DNA of 29,727 nt from DASTHG01 sp035491895 (GCA_035491895.1 DATJJY010000159.1:1-29727), one strand, 5' to 3'. Shown: positions 1-8,118, numbered from the stretch's first letter. Program-made: numbers and translations. Notes: generated by a model not told the origin, from the sequence alone.

Positions 1-1811
1 CCGCTGCCGGGTACGAAGTGGAGATCCGCATCCCCTTCAAGAGCATCCGCTACCAGCCGGCAGATTCCCAGCAGTGGGGCCTCAACATCGTGCGGCAGGT
101 GCAGCACTCCGGCCACCAGCAGACGTGGACCGCGGCACGGCGCGCGGCGGCGTCGTTCCTCGCCCAATCAGGGACGCTCGTGGGGTTGAGCGACCTGCAC
201 CGCGACCTCGTGCTGGACATCAATCCGGAGATGACGGCGAAGGTCGACGGCGGGCCCGACGCCGCGGGGTGGTCGTATGGCCAGATGCACCCAGTCGTCG
301 GCGGGAACGTCCGCTGGGGGGTCACGAACAATCTCACGCTGACGGGCACGGCGCACCCTGACTTCTCGCAGGTCGAGTCCGACGCCAGCCAGCTCGTCTT
401 CGATCCGCGCCTGGCGCTGTTCTTCCCCGAAAAGCGTCCCTTTTTCCTCGAAGGGTTGGAGCAGTTCTCGGCGCCCAACTCGCTGATCTACACGCGGCGG
501 CTGGTGCAGCCCGTCGCGGCGGTGAAGCTCACCGGGAAGGTGTCGGGGTTCGGAGTGGGATTTCTTTCGGGCGTGGACGATCGGGCCTACTCGGCGAGCG
601 GCCGGGACAACCCGGTCTACAACATCCTGCGGGCGCGGCGCGATTTAGGCGGGCAGTCGACGTTGGGCCTCGTCTACACGGACAAGATCGACGGCTCGGA
701 CTACAACCGCGTGGCCGCCGCCGACACGCGCATCGTCTTCGGACAGGTCTACACGGCGCGGGCGCAGATCGGAGAAAGCTTCACGCGGAGCGCGGGGATG
801 ACGAAGGATGCGCCGATCTGGGCGTGGAGCCTCGATCGATCGGGGCGGCAGTTCGGCTTCACGTACTCGCTCGGCGGCATCGCGCCCGATTTCCGGGCGG
901 CGAGCGGGTTTGTTTCCCGGCCCGGTATCGCGACCACGGTCGTCGACCACCGCATCACGCTGTACGGCCGCCCCGGAGCCGCGCTCGAGAACTGGACCGG
1001 CGACATTCAGTTGTACGGTCGCTGGGACTACGCCCGTCTCACCGCCGGGCTGATGCCCGATGACCAGCAATTCCACGTCAATTCCACGTGGACGGTCCGT
1101 GGGTGGTCGCTCTACAGTGGCGTGTTTGTTGAATCCTTCCACTACGATTCGGCGCTCTACGCCGGCTACCGGTTACAGCACACGTCGGGCGGCGTTACGG
1201 ACACAGTGCCGTTCACCGGCACGGCGCGGATCGCGAACTTCGACCTGATGTTCCAGGTCACCACTCCGCAGTTCCGCCGCTTTGACGCCAACATCATGTT
1301 CCTGCCCGCGTTCCAGGACGAGAATTTCTACGAATGGTCTCCCGCGCGGATCATTCTGATCCAGGCGGGGGTCGACTGGCGACCGTCAGACCGGATACGG
1401 GTCGGCGCGACGTATCTGCACCAGCAGTATTGGCGCAAGACGGACGGCTCGACCGTAGCGCGCGACCTGATCCCGCGACTCAAGGTCGAGTATCAGGTTT
1501 CGCGACCGCTCTTCGTGCGGGTGGTCGGGCAGTATCAGGCGACGTGGCAGGATTCGTTGCGCGACGATTCGCGAACCAACGATCCGATTCTCATCTTCGA
1601 TCCCGCGTCGGGGACCTACGTGCGCGCCGCGGCGCAGTCGAGCAACACGATGCGCGTCGATTGGCTCGTGTCCTACACGCCTTCGCCCGGCACCGTGTTC
1701 TACCTCGGGTACGGCTCGAGCCTCGCCGAACCCGAGGCGTTCGCGTTCCGCGGCCTGCACCGCCTGAGCGACGGTTTTTTTGCGAAGGTGTCCTACCTGT
1801 ACCGGATGTAA
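1..1811 (+). CDS. DUF5916 domain outer-membrane protein, 5'-truncated by the window
   Basis: The reading frame is open from base 3, so the gene begins upstream of the window; about 600 C-terminal residues are visible. The segment near 340-480 (HPDFSQVESDASQL, then FFPEKRPFFLEG) is the signature of DUF5916. That family usually carries an N-terminal carbohydrate-binding-like domain, here cut off except perhaps for its end, followed by a C-terminal beta-barrel. The rest of the protein alternates aromatic and polar residues in short strands and ends in an aromatic-rich stretch (SYLYRM), as expected for a barrel strand inserted by the BAM machinery. This fits an outer-membrane location. Substrate and role are unknown for the family. 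The stop lies 4 bp from the stop of the convergent next gene. The family call is firm; the barrel topology is inference. Confidence 0.85.
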   Translation, partial: AAGYEVEIRIPFKSIRYQPADSQQWGLNIVRQVQHSGHQQTWTAARRAAASFLAQSGTLVGLSDLHRDLVLDINPEMTAKVDGGPDAAGWSYGQMHPVVGGNVRWGVTNNLTLTGTAHPDFSQVESDASQLVFDPRLALFFPEKRPFFLEGLEQFSAPNSLIYTRRLVQPVAAVKLTGKVSGFGVGFLSGVDDRAYSASGRDNPVYNILRARRDLGGQSTLGLVYTDKIDGSDYNRVAAADTRIVFGQVYTARAQIGESFTRSAGMTKDAPIWAWSLDRSGRQFGFTYSLGGIAPDFRAASGFVSRPGIATTVVDHRITLYGRPGAALENWTGDIQLYGRWDYARLTAGLMPDDQQFHVNSTWTVRGWSLYSGVFVESFHYDSALYAGYRLQHTSGGVTDTVPFTGTARIANFDLMFQVTTPQFRRFDANIMFLPAFQDENFYEWSPARIILIQAGVDWRPSDRIRVGATYLHQQYWRKTDGSTVARDLIPRLKVEYQVSRPLFVRVVGQYQATWQDSLRDDSRTNDPILIFDPASGTYVRAAAQSSNTMRVDWLVSYTPSPGTVFYLGYGSSLAEPEAFAFRGLHRLSDGFFAKVSYLYRM

Positions 1812-1815
1812 CGCG

Positions 1816-2376
1816 TCACATCTTCGGCCACAGCCAGCCGAACGTCCCGGCCGTCAACAGCGCGTAGACCAGACCGTCGATGATGGCCTTGACCGTTGCG
1901 CTCCAGGTCTGCCCGCGCCAAATGGAGTCGATCGGGGCTCCGGCCGCGTACGCGAGGAACGCCACCGTCCCGGTTACGCGAAAGACCGCGAGGTAGGCGG
2001 CTCCAGCGCCCAACGTTCGACCGGTCACGTATGCGACGAACACGCCGATCACGACGCTGTAGACGAACCACTGGACGAGGTTTTTGCCCATCCCGGGAGC
2101 CCCGCTCTGGCGCAGGAAGAGCATCCCCACAGGACCCTTCTTGAACTTTTCGATTCCCTCCGGAGACCGCATCTCGGTCATCGACATGTGCGGGATCAGA
2201 TACTGCCCCGGCGCGGCATTTCCAGCCCGAATCGCCGCGCCGACGGCGTCCTCGTTGGGCAGCTTCTGGTAGTCGCTGCGGTGATACGTCAACACCATAT
2301 GCAGCAGCGAGCTCGCGACGAACACGATCACCGACGACAACAGGATCGGCAGCAGCAGCGCGGAGATGCCAACCAT
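1816..2376 (-). CDS. Small multi-pass membrane protein of unknown function
   Basis: A 186-residue protein with four clear hydrophobic segments, at roughly residues 2-27, 98-120, 127-150 and 158-182. Between the first and second lies a soluble loop of about 70 residues (LTYHRSDYQKLPNED through MRSPEGIEKFKKGP). The frame is open further upstream, but ATG 2376 is preceded by GGAG at a good distance and begins directly before the first membrane helix. Upstream translation would add about 100 low-complexity residues and cross the cold-shock promoter. I recognise no named domain. The gene converges on the DUF5916 gene with only 4 bp between stops and is divergent from the cold-shock gene. Inner-membrane location is inferred from the helices; no function is proposed. 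Confidence 0.75.
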   Translation of the reverse strand: MVGISALLLPILLSSVIVFVASSLLHMVLTYHRSDYQKLPNEDAVGAAIRAGNAAPGQYLIPHMSMTEMRSPEGIEKFKKGPVGMLFLRQSGAPGMGKNLVQWFVYSVVIGVFVAYVTGRTLGAGAAYLAVFRVTGTVAFLAYAAGAPIDSIWRGQTWSATVKAIIDGLVYALLTAGTFGWLWPKM

Positions 2377-2493
2377 TGCGGGCTCCAGGTTTATGGGAGG
2401 GATGTCGGCAGGAGAATCTGGGGCCCCCCCCGCCGGGTCGCTACCTGACCGGGCACGGCTCCCCCCCTGTCGCCGTGAGGGGTTCGGTTGCGG

Positions 2494-2521
2494 TTGACAG
2501 ATGTCCCCCATCTGGTAATGC
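2494..2521 (+). promoter_or_regulatory. Candidate promoter of the cold-shock gene
   Basis: A perfect -35 hexamer TTGACA lies at 2494-2499. A weaker extended -10-like element (TGG then TAATGC) lies at 2513-2521, spacer 16. Transcription from here would give a leader of roughly 50-55 nt before ATG 2581. Its position also argues against extending the cold-shock protein upstream to an in-frame start at 2488. The -10 match is poor, so confidence rests mainly on the -35 and context. Confidence 0.5.
2498..2514. promoter_or_regulatory. Operator-like inverted repeat inside the promoter spacer
   Basis: CAGATG and CATCTG form a perfect 6-bp inverted repeat around TCCCC. It lies between the -35 and -10 of the candidate cold-shock promoter, where a bound protein would block RNA polymerase. 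The repeat is seen directly; its use as an operator is inference. Confidence 0.35.
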
Positions 2522-2531
2522 TTCGATCGGT

Positions 2532-2548
2532 GGCGACAAGACGTCGCC
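2532..2548 (+). promoter_or_regulatory. Stem-loop in the cold-shock mRNA leader
   Basis: GGCGAC, loop AAGAC, GTCGCC forms a perfect 6-bp GC-rich stem 33 nt upstream of the start codon and ahead of the GAGGAG ribosome site (2566-2571). Leaders of cspA-type mRNAs are known for temperature-dependent structures. Whether this stem acts that way is inference. Confidence 0.35.
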
Positions 2549-2580
2549 GCGCACACCAACACAGTGAGGAGTGGCACCAG

Positions 2581-2790
2581 ATGGCACGCATTATCGGGAC
2601 CGTGAAGTGGTTCAACGACGCGAAGGGGTTCGGCTTCATCACCCCGGAGAACGGGGAAAAGGACTGCTTCGTCCACCACACGGCGATTCAGGCAGACGGG
2701 TTCAAGACGCTGGCCGAAGGTCAGCGCGTGGAGTTCGAGGTCGTGCAGGGACAGAAGGGCCCGGCGGCGCAGAACGTCGTCAAGCTCTAG
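2581..2790 (+). CDS. Cold-shock protein, CspA family
   Basis: A 69-residue single cold-shock domain, the usual size of the family. RNP1 is seen as KGFGFI (residues about 15-20) and RNP2 as CFVHHTAI (about 28-35); the start GTVKWFN and the closing KGPAAQNV are also typical. Family members are small five-stranded OB-fold proteins that bind single-stranded RNA and DNA and act as RNA chaperones or transcription antiterminators in the cytoplasm. ATG 2581 is chosen because GAGGAG sits 9 nt upstream and the protein then begins exactly at the conserved domain. The gene appears monocistronic: it has its own candidate promoter and a strong hairpin just after the stop. Which paralog it is (cold-induced or constitutive) cannot be told. 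Confidence 0.97.
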   Translation: MARIIGTVKWFNDAKGFGFITPENGEKDCFVHHTAIQADGFKTLAEGQRVEFEVVQGQKGPAAQNVVKL

Positions 2791-2810
2791 ACCCGACTGC
2801 TCGGAATACG

Positions 2811-2837
2811 AACGGCGCCGTCATCGACGGCGCCGTT
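2811..2837. terminator. Intrinsic terminator-like hairpin between convergent genes
   Basis: AACGGCGCCG, a 7-nt loop and CGGCGCCGTT form a perfect 10-bp stem, 20 bp after the cold-shock stop and 24 bp from the stop of the convergent XRE-type gene. The 3' T-run is short (TTT). The position fits termination from the plus strand and possibly from both strands. Confidence 0.75.
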
Positions 2838-2861
2838 TGCATTGAGGACCAGCGGCCCGGC

Positions 2862-3494
2862 TTAGGACCGCAGCTGAATTCGCATCGTACGGGTGTCGAG
2901 GTCGATCCCCCACGTCGCGATGCGTGGGATCAGGAAGTCCATGCAGTCCTCGACGGTGACCGAATCGGGCACCGCATCGAGGAACTCGAGCAGCCGCATG
3001 CGCACGTCGATGTACTCTTTCCCCTCCCGCCCGGCGGCCACCTTCAGCCCCACCTCGTCGTCCAGCTTGCGGATGACGAAACCGCGCGCCACCTCGAGCA
3101 GCCGGTTGACGATCACCCACTCGAGTTCCGCCCCGTCCGGCCGGGCGACCCGCCGGGAGAGCGACTTGGCCTGCTGCGGATCGCACAGCTCGAGCACGAT
3201 GCGGCGTACCTCAGGGGACGGCCGCCGCTGGCCGGGCCGCTCCAGGGCCCGCTCGGCCCGCGCGCAGCTCGGCAGGTCGTCGCGATGCAGGCCGAGGAAT
3301 TTGCCCATCGTGACGTAGACGTCGCTCCCGGGCGCGGGCGCGCGCCGGCGCCCGGCCATCAGCTCCGTGATGTAGGTTTCCGATACCCGGGCGGCCGCCG
3401 CCAGCTCTCCCGGCGTGCGTTTGAGCAGGCGCAGACGACGGTTCACGAGCTCGCCAACGGGGATCGGCTGTTTCAGCGGCAGGGCTGGGGGCAC
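2862..3494 (-). CDS. XRE-type helix-turn-helix transcriptional regulator
   Basis: A 210-residue protein. Residues about 27-50 (TPGELAAAARVSETYITELMAG) read as an XRE/Cro-type helix-turn-helix, followed by a basic stretch GRRRAP. The remaining 130 or so residues are charged and helical; I recognise no ligand-binding domain there, though the region near residues 95-130 (arginine-rich, VRRIVLELCDP) may mediate dimerisation. The start is GTG 3494 because AGGAG lies 6 nt upstream and no ATG gives a better N-terminus. It is divergent from the radical SAM gene across 175 bp that contain a perfect palindrome 28 bp from its start, so autoregulation and control of the radical SAM gene are both plausible. 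The target is not shown by sequence alone. Confidence 0.75.
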   Translation of the reverse strand: MPPALPLKQPIPVGELVNRRLRLLKRTPGELAAAARVSETYITELMAGRRRAPAPGSDVYVTMGKFLGLHRDDLPSCARAERALERPGQRRPSPEVRRIVLELCDPQQAKSLSRRVARPDGAELEWVIVNRLLEVARGFVIRKLDDEVGLKVAAGREGKEYIDVRMRLLEFLDAVPDSVTVEDCMDFLIPRIATWGIDLDTRTMRIQLRS

Positions 3495-3522
3495 GCACCT
3501 CTCCTGGGATGAAGCGACTCCC

Positions 3523-3537
3523 GTCCCGGACCGGGAC
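3523..3537. promoter_or_regulatory. Palindromic operator candidate upstream of the XRE-type gene
   Basis: GTCCCGG, a central A and CCGGGAC form a perfect palindrome with 7-bp arms. It is located 28 bp upstream of the regulator's GTG start, in the intergenic region shared with the divergent radical SAM gene. Size and symmetry suit a dimeric helix-turn-helix protein. A G+C-rich genome yields such palindromes by chance, so this is tentative. Confidence 0.35.
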
Positions 3538-3669
3538 AGGCAGATATCATCTCGAGGGTGTAAATATCGCTAGAAACGCCTCATAAACACAGCGCCGGAC
3601 CTTGCTTACCTTGCCTCGCAGCCCTCTCCGGCCCAGTTTTGCTGACTTCCCTACGCCCCCTGGAGGAGC

Positions 3670-5241
3670 GTGCAAAAGCTCCGGATCGGCATTATCGACC
3701 TCGTGACGCGAGGCCCCACCCGTGCCCTGTACGCGCGGGTCATGAACGCCAACCTGGCGAGCATCATGCCGCAGGTCGTCGGCGTCTGGTGTGAAGAGGA
3801 AGGGCACGACGTCACGTTCATCTGCTATACCGGCCTCGAAGACCTGGTGCAGGAGCTGCCGCAGAACGTCGACCTGGTCTTCATCGGCGCTTTCAGCGAA
3901 GCCGCGCTGCTCGCCTACTCCCTCAGCAACCTGTTTCGCTCGCGCGGCGCGATCACCGTGCTGGGTGGTCCCCACGCCCGCTGCTATCCGGAAGACGCGG
4001 CCAAGTACTTCGACTACGTCCTCGGATTCACCGACCGGTCGATCATCCGCGACGTCCTGCAGGATTGCGCGCAGCATCGTCCCATGGGGATGCAGCTTGC
4101 GGCTGCCCGCCAGCCGGCGGCGCTGCCGGGCGTCCGGGAGCGTTGGAAGTTCACCGAGGCGACGCTACGCAAGGCCCCCGTGCTGAAGCTCGTCCCGATG
4201 CTGGGCAGCCTGGGGTGTCCCTACACGTGCAGCTTCTGCATCGATTCGGTCGTGCCCTACCAGCCGCTCGACTTCGGGGAAATCACGAAGGATCTGCAGT
4301 TCCTGGTGAAGCAGCAGCGCCGGCCGCGCGTCGGGTGGCACGACCCCAACTTCGGTGTGCGGTTCGACGACTACATGGACGCCATCGAGGCGGCGGCACC
4401 GCCCGACAGCATCGATTTCATCGCGGAGAGCAGCCTGTCGCTGCTGTCGGAGCCGCACCTCCAGCGGTTGCAAAAGAACGGGTTCAAGGCCGTGCTCCCG
4501 GGCGTCGAGTCGTGGTACGATCTCGGGAACAAGTCGAAGACGGGCAAGCACCAGGCCATGGACAAGGTGCGCGACGTCTCCGAGCACGTGAACATGATCA
4601 TGCGCTACCTGCCGTACGTCCAGACGAACTTCGTGCTGGGTCTCGACAGCGATGCGGGGGCGGAGCCGTTCGAGCTCACCAAACGATTCATCGATCTGAC
4701 GCCGGGCGCGTTTCCGGGCTACTCGCTCTTGTCGGCCTTCGGGCGCGCGGCGCCGCTCAATCTGACCTACCAGCGGGCCGGCCGCGTGCTCGGGTTCCCG
4801 TTCCATTTCCTCGACAACAACCACGCGATGAACGTGCGGCCCAAGAACTACTCGTGGGCCGAGTTTTACGATCACGTCATCAGTCTCACGGAATACACCT
4901 TCTCGTGGCGGGCCATCGCGCGGCGCTTCCGCGCCACCCGCACGATGATTCCGCGCTGGATGAACGTGGTGCGCGCCATTTCGTCGGAAGGGTTCGGCCG
5001 GATGAAGTATTACAAGGAGGTCCGGCGCCGGCTCGACGTAGACCGGCCGTTCCGCCGCTACTTCGAGCAGGAATCGAACGAGCTGCCGCAGTTTTTCGTG
5101 GAACGCATTCGCCGCGAGCTCGGCGCCCTGTTCCAGTGGCTCCCGCAGGGCGCCATGATGCACGACCCGCACGCCTATCTCAAGGCGGAGGCGGCGATCG
5201 CCCCTCCGCGGCGCGTCGCCCAGGCGGAGGTTGCGTCGTAG
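3670..5241 (+). CDS. B12-binding-type radical SAM protein
   Basis: A 523-residue protein. Residues 1-150 look like the Rossmann-type cobalamin-binding domain common to this group (VDLVFIGAFS, then GGPHARCYPEDAAKYFDYVLG). They lack both the DxHxxG cobalamin-ligand motif and the usual GEGE after the GGPHA segment (here GFTD). The radical SAM domain follows, with CPYTCSFC giving cysteines 183, 187 and 190 (CX3CX2C) for the 4Fe-4S cluster that cleaves S-adenosylmethionine. The last 130 residues are a basic helical extension I cannot assign. GTG 3670 is the first possible start after an in-frame stop at 3643, with GGAGG immediately upstream. The gene is divergent from an XRE-type regulator and 12 bp from a convergent coiled-coil gene. 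Members methylate or rearrange lipids, pigments or natural products; the substrate here is unknown. Confidence 0.88.
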   Translation: MQKLRIGIIDLVTRGPTRALYARVMNANLASIMPQVVGVWCEEEGHDVTFICYTGLEDLVQELPQNVDLVFIGAFSEAALLAYSLSNLFRSRGAITVLGGPHARCYPEDAAKYFDYVLGFTDRSIIRDVLQDCAQHRPMGMQLAAARQPAALPGVRERWKFTEATLRKAPVLKLVPMLGSLGCPYTCSFCIDSVVPYQPLDFGEITKDLQFLVKQQRRPRVGWHDPNFGVRFDDYMDAIEAAAPPDSIDFIAESSLSLLSEPHLQRLQKNGFKAVLPGVESWYDLGNKSKTGKHQAMDKVRDVSEHVNMIMRYLPYVQTNFVLGLDSDAGAEPFELTKRFIDLTPGAFPGYSLLSAFGRAAPLNLTYQRAGRVLGFPFHFLDNNHAMNVRPKNYSWAEFYDHVISLTEYTFSWRAIARRFRATRTMIPRWMNVVRAISSEGFGRMKYYKEVRRRLDVDRPFRRYFEQESNELPQFFVERIRRELGALFQWLPQGAMMHDPHAYLKAEAAIAPPRRVAQAEVAS

Positions 5242-5245
5242 AGCA

Positions 5246-5262
5246 AGCGCGGATCACGCGCT
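5246..5262. terminator. Weak hairpin between convergent genes
   Basis: AGCGCG, loop GATCA and CGCGCT form a 6-bp stem followed by CTTTA on the plus strand. It starts 4 bp after the radical SAM stop and overlaps the stop codon of the convergent coiled-coil gene. It could end transcription of the radical SAM gene; the stem is short and the T-run poor. Confidence 0.35.
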
Positions 5263-7890
5263 CTTTACGGCGACTCCCCCGTTGTCCCCACGTGACGCTC
5301 CCGCAATCTCGCGGGGGCGGTCGGCGCCCGTTTCGCGCAGCAGCGTGACCAACCCCTCGGCCTGCTTGGCGTAATACTCCAGCGCGCCCGCCTTCTCGAT
5401 TACCTGGTCCAGAAACACCTTCTGTCCGTTGAGTGAGTCGAGGCTCGACTCCATGTCCGCCAGCAGCGCCTCGACCCGCGCCAGTCGCTCCTCGGCCTGC
5501 TCCACCTGCCGTTTGCGCTGATCGAGACCGGTCGCCGCATCCCGGGCCTGATGGACCATGTCGAGCACGTTGACGAGCATCGCCTGCGTTTCCGACACCT
5601 GCTCCTTGGCGCCGGCGATCGAGCGCACGTGATCGACGGTCTGCTCGGCCACCTCGAAGAGGCGGTGCAGATCCGCCTGAAGGGCATCCACCGTCGCCTG
5701 GCGGTTGGCGGCCTGGTCGAGAGCCCGGGTCAGCTGCTCCTCGGTGGCGTGCCACTTGGCGAGACGCTCCTCGAACTGGGTCATCCGCTTCTGGATGAAC
5801 CGCAGATTCCCAGCGCGCCCCTCCAGCTCCTCGATCGTCGCCCCGAGGGCGGCGGTGCGGTCGGCGGCCCCGACGAGCGTTCCGTTCAGCTGCCGGGCAC
5901 GCTCTTCCAGCTGTTGCGCGATGTGCCCGGCCTCGGCGCGCAGCTCCGACGCCCGCTCCAGGTGCTCCGTCGCCGATTGCAGGGCGACGCGGCGCTGCTC
6001 GATCTCGCGGCCCAGGGCGGCCGTTTCGTCGGACAGCCGCTCGACGCTTTGCGCCCGGGTTTCGAGCGAGCGGATGGTGCCATCGATCTCCCCGAGGCGC
6101 CGCTCCGCCTGCTCCACGCTGCCGAGCACGCTCGGCACGAGCTTCTCGATCCGCGCGGCCTCTTCGGCGTGCGCCGCGAGCGCCTGGAAGCGCTCGTCGG
6201 TCGAATCCATCCGGATCCCGATACCCCGCGTGCGCTCTTCCAGCTGCGCCGCGGATCCCGTGAGGTCGGACATCCGCTCGTGCAGCTGCTGCACCAGCTC
6301 CCGCCGCGACTCGATCTGGGTTACGGACTGCGACAGCCGCTCGGCCTCGCTCCGCACCGCGGAGACGGTGGGCTTCAGCGCCTCGACCTTCGCCAGTTCC
6401 TCCCGCAACCCGTCCACCGAGGCGGTGACGCCGTCGAGCCATCCCTTGGTCTGGCTCTGCGCGTCCCGCGCCCGCGCGATCTCCCCTTCTGTGACGCGCA
6501 GCCGCTCGGCCGCGTCGCGCACGGCCTCATGAGTGCCCTTGAGGCTCGCGAAATCCGCCAGTACGGCGTCCACTGTCGGCTGCGTCTTCTCGAGTCGCTG
6601 CGTGCGCTCGGTGATCGATTCCACGGTCTGCGCCAGCCGCTCCGCGTCCGCCCGCACCGAAGCGATCCCGGCCGCCTGCGGCTCGAGCTCCGCCACCTGG
6701 TCGGCGATGTGGCCGACCTGCGTGGCCAGCCCGTCGGCGCGCGAGCGTACGTCGCCGATGATCCGGCCGGACTCGTCGAGCGCCTGGAAGCGCGTCTCGA
6801 GGTCGGTCAGAGCGCCGCGCAACCCGATGATCCGCTGCTCGACGGCGTTCAATCCCTCGTGCTCCAGTTCGAACCGCTTGACGGTCCGCTGCACGTCGTC
6901 GCGCAGGGCGCTGAGCCGGCCACGCAGCTCCCGATCGCTCTGCGCGATCCCCTCGTGCCCGCTCGAGATGTCGCGCGTGCGGGCGATCAGGTCGGCATGC
7001 TGCGCCTGGAGCTCCGCGACCCGCGTGCCGACTTCTCCCAGCGTCCGGGCGTGCTCTTCGTGCTGTGCGATCTTGTCGTCGATGTCGCGCATGACGCCGC
7101 TCAGATGATCCGCCTGCCCCAGCGCCCGATCCACGACTTCGCGCTGCTCCTCGAGCGCGGCCACCTTCTGGGTGACGTAGTCGGCCAGCGCCTTGAGCGT
7201 GCCGAGCTGGTGCCGCGTCTCGGCCGCGTCCGCCGCCGCCTGGGTGAGGTGCGCGAACGCCTGATCGAAACCCGAGATGCGGGTCTGAGACGACGCGACA
7301 CTGGCCTGCAGCTGATGCTGGTGCTCTTCGAGGGTCTGCAGGCGGGACGCCGCCGCTTCGCCGGCCCGTTGCAGCTCGTCGTGGCGCTGGCGGGTCCGAT
7401 CGAACCCCTGCGACAGATCGCGCAGCTGCCCCGTCAGGGCGTCCGCGTCCGTCCGCAGCGGCTTGAACCCCTTCGAGAGCTCGATCAGGTCCTGCACGTC
7501 GCTCTTCAACGAGAACGCCGCGTCGAGCGCACCGCGCAGCTGCTCGATCTCGGCATGGATGCCCTTGGCGTCGATGGCCATCTGGTCGAGCTTCTTCTCG
7601 GTGTGCCGCTGCGTGCGCGAGACCGTCTCGGTCTCCTGGTCGAGTGTGGCCAGCACCGGCACGAGACGCTCCAGCGCCTTGATCCGCGTCTGCAGCTCCA
7701 GCACCACCTTCTGGGCTTCCGTGACGGGCTGCTGGATCTGGGCCAATTGCTGGGCGGCGTCGTGCGCCTTGACGGTGGCGGCCTCGAGGTTGGCTCGTTC
7801 GTGCCGCAGCTGAGTGAGCACCGCGCGGAGCTCCGCCGGCAGCTCTTCCATTTTCACATCATGCCCTAGCAAGTTCTTGAGCGAGACCAT
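5254..7890 (-). CDS. Very long coiled-coil protein without an ATPase domain
   Basis: An 878-residue protein that is almost entirely heptad-like: rich in Leu, Ala, Glu, Gln and Arg with very few aromatics and prolines. I see no Walker motifs, no signal peptide and no membrane helix, so it is not an SMC or a chemoreceptor. Short conserved-looking ends flank the rod: an N-terminal SLKNLLGHDVKMEELPAEL and a C-terminal Gly/Asp-rich tail. Internal repetition is visible: V-R-x-x-A-E-R-L recurs at residues near 411, 456 and 511, each followed by a segment like the others. ATG 7890 is preferred over ATG 7896 because GAGG lies 6 nt before 7890 but abuts 7896. It is divergent from the DUF2779 nuclease gene over 228 bp. 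It may be a cytoplasmic scaffold or filament; function is unknown. Confidence 0.8.
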   Translation of the reverse strand: MVSLKNLLGHDVKMEELPAELRAVLTQLRHERANLEAATVKAHDAAQQLAQIQQPVTEAQKVVLELQTRIKALERLVPVLATLDQETETVSRTQRHTEKKLDQMAIDAKGIHAEIEQLRGALDAAFSLKSDVQDLIELSKGFKPLRTDADALTGQLRDLSQGFDRTRQRHDELQRAGEAAASRLQTLEEHQHQLQASVASSQTRISGFDQAFAHLTQAAADAAETRHQLGTLKALADYVTQKVAALEEQREVVDRALGQADHLSGVMRDIDDKIAQHEEHARTLGEVGTRVAELQAQHADLIARTRDISSGHEGIAQSDRELRGRLSALRDDVQRTVKRFELEHEGLNAVEQRIIGLRGALTDLETRFQALDESGRIIGDVRSRADGLATQVGHIADQVAELEPQAAGIASVRADAERLAQTVESITERTQRLEKTQPTVDAVLADFASLKGTHEAVRDAAERLRVTEGEIARARDAQSQTKGWLDGVTASVDGLREELAKVEALKPTVSAVRSEAERLSQSVTQIESRRELVQQLHERMSDLTGSAAQLEERTRGIGIRMDSTDERFQALAAHAEEAARIEKLVPSVLGSVEQAERRLGEIDGTIRSLETRAQSVERLSDETAALGREIEQRRVALQSATEHLERASELRAEAGHIAQQLEERARQLNGTLVGAADRTAALGATIEELEGRAGNLRFIQKRMTQFEERLAKWHATEEQLTRALDQAANRQATVDALQADLHRLFEVAEQTVDHVRSIAGAKEQVSETQAMLVNVLDMVHQARDAATGLDQRKRQVEQAEERLARVEALLADMESSLDSLNGQKVFLDQVIEKAGALEYYAKQAEGLVTLLRETGADRPREIAGASRGDNGGVAVKSA

Positions 7891-8118
7891 GATCATCCTC
7901 GTTGGGGACGGACGCTGCGCGGGTAAGCGACGGGAGCCTCACGGAGCAAACCGCATACCGTGTCCGAGTCAATTCGTTAGCGAAGCTGCTATCACGATTT
8001 ACGCGTCCAGTCCGGCGCAGCGACGGTGCGCTAGTCGCAGTCTCCCGCTCGAAGTTTTGCAGAATACGGGGTGTGAGCCGCATCACGACGCCGACGGTCG
8101 GACGTCGGTGAGCCGCTG

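Noticed and set aside
2424..2467. C8 (2424-2431) and C7 (2461-2467) homopolymer runs, possible phase-variation tracts
   Set aside because: They lie between divergent genes, outside coding frames, and are too short and unsupported to claim switching.
2488..2580. N-terminal extension of the cold-shock protein to 100 residues
   Set aside because: It crosses the candidate promoter and adds sequence unlike the family, whereas ATG 2581 has GAGGAG and gives the standard 69 residues.
2377..2679. Upstream extension of the four-helix membrane protein gene
   Set aside because: The extra 101 residues run through the cold-shock gene and promoter and are unlike a protein; ATG 2376 has GGAG upstream.
3495..3669. 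Possible cobalamin riboswitch before the B12-type radical SAM gene
   Set aside because: No B12-box-like conserved sequence or long structured leader is visible in the 175 bp.
5551..7869. A 772-codon open frame on the plus strand, antisense to the coiled-coil gene
   Set aside because: The minus frame has consistent heptads, a ribosome site and a sensible start. The antisense product is Arg/Leu-rich without domains and is explained by codon bias (few codons whose complement is a stop).
7902..8111. A 69-codon plus-strand frame between the coiled-coil and DUF2779 genes
   Set aside because: No ribosome site, Arg/Ser-rich composition without structure, and it fills the divergent promoter region.
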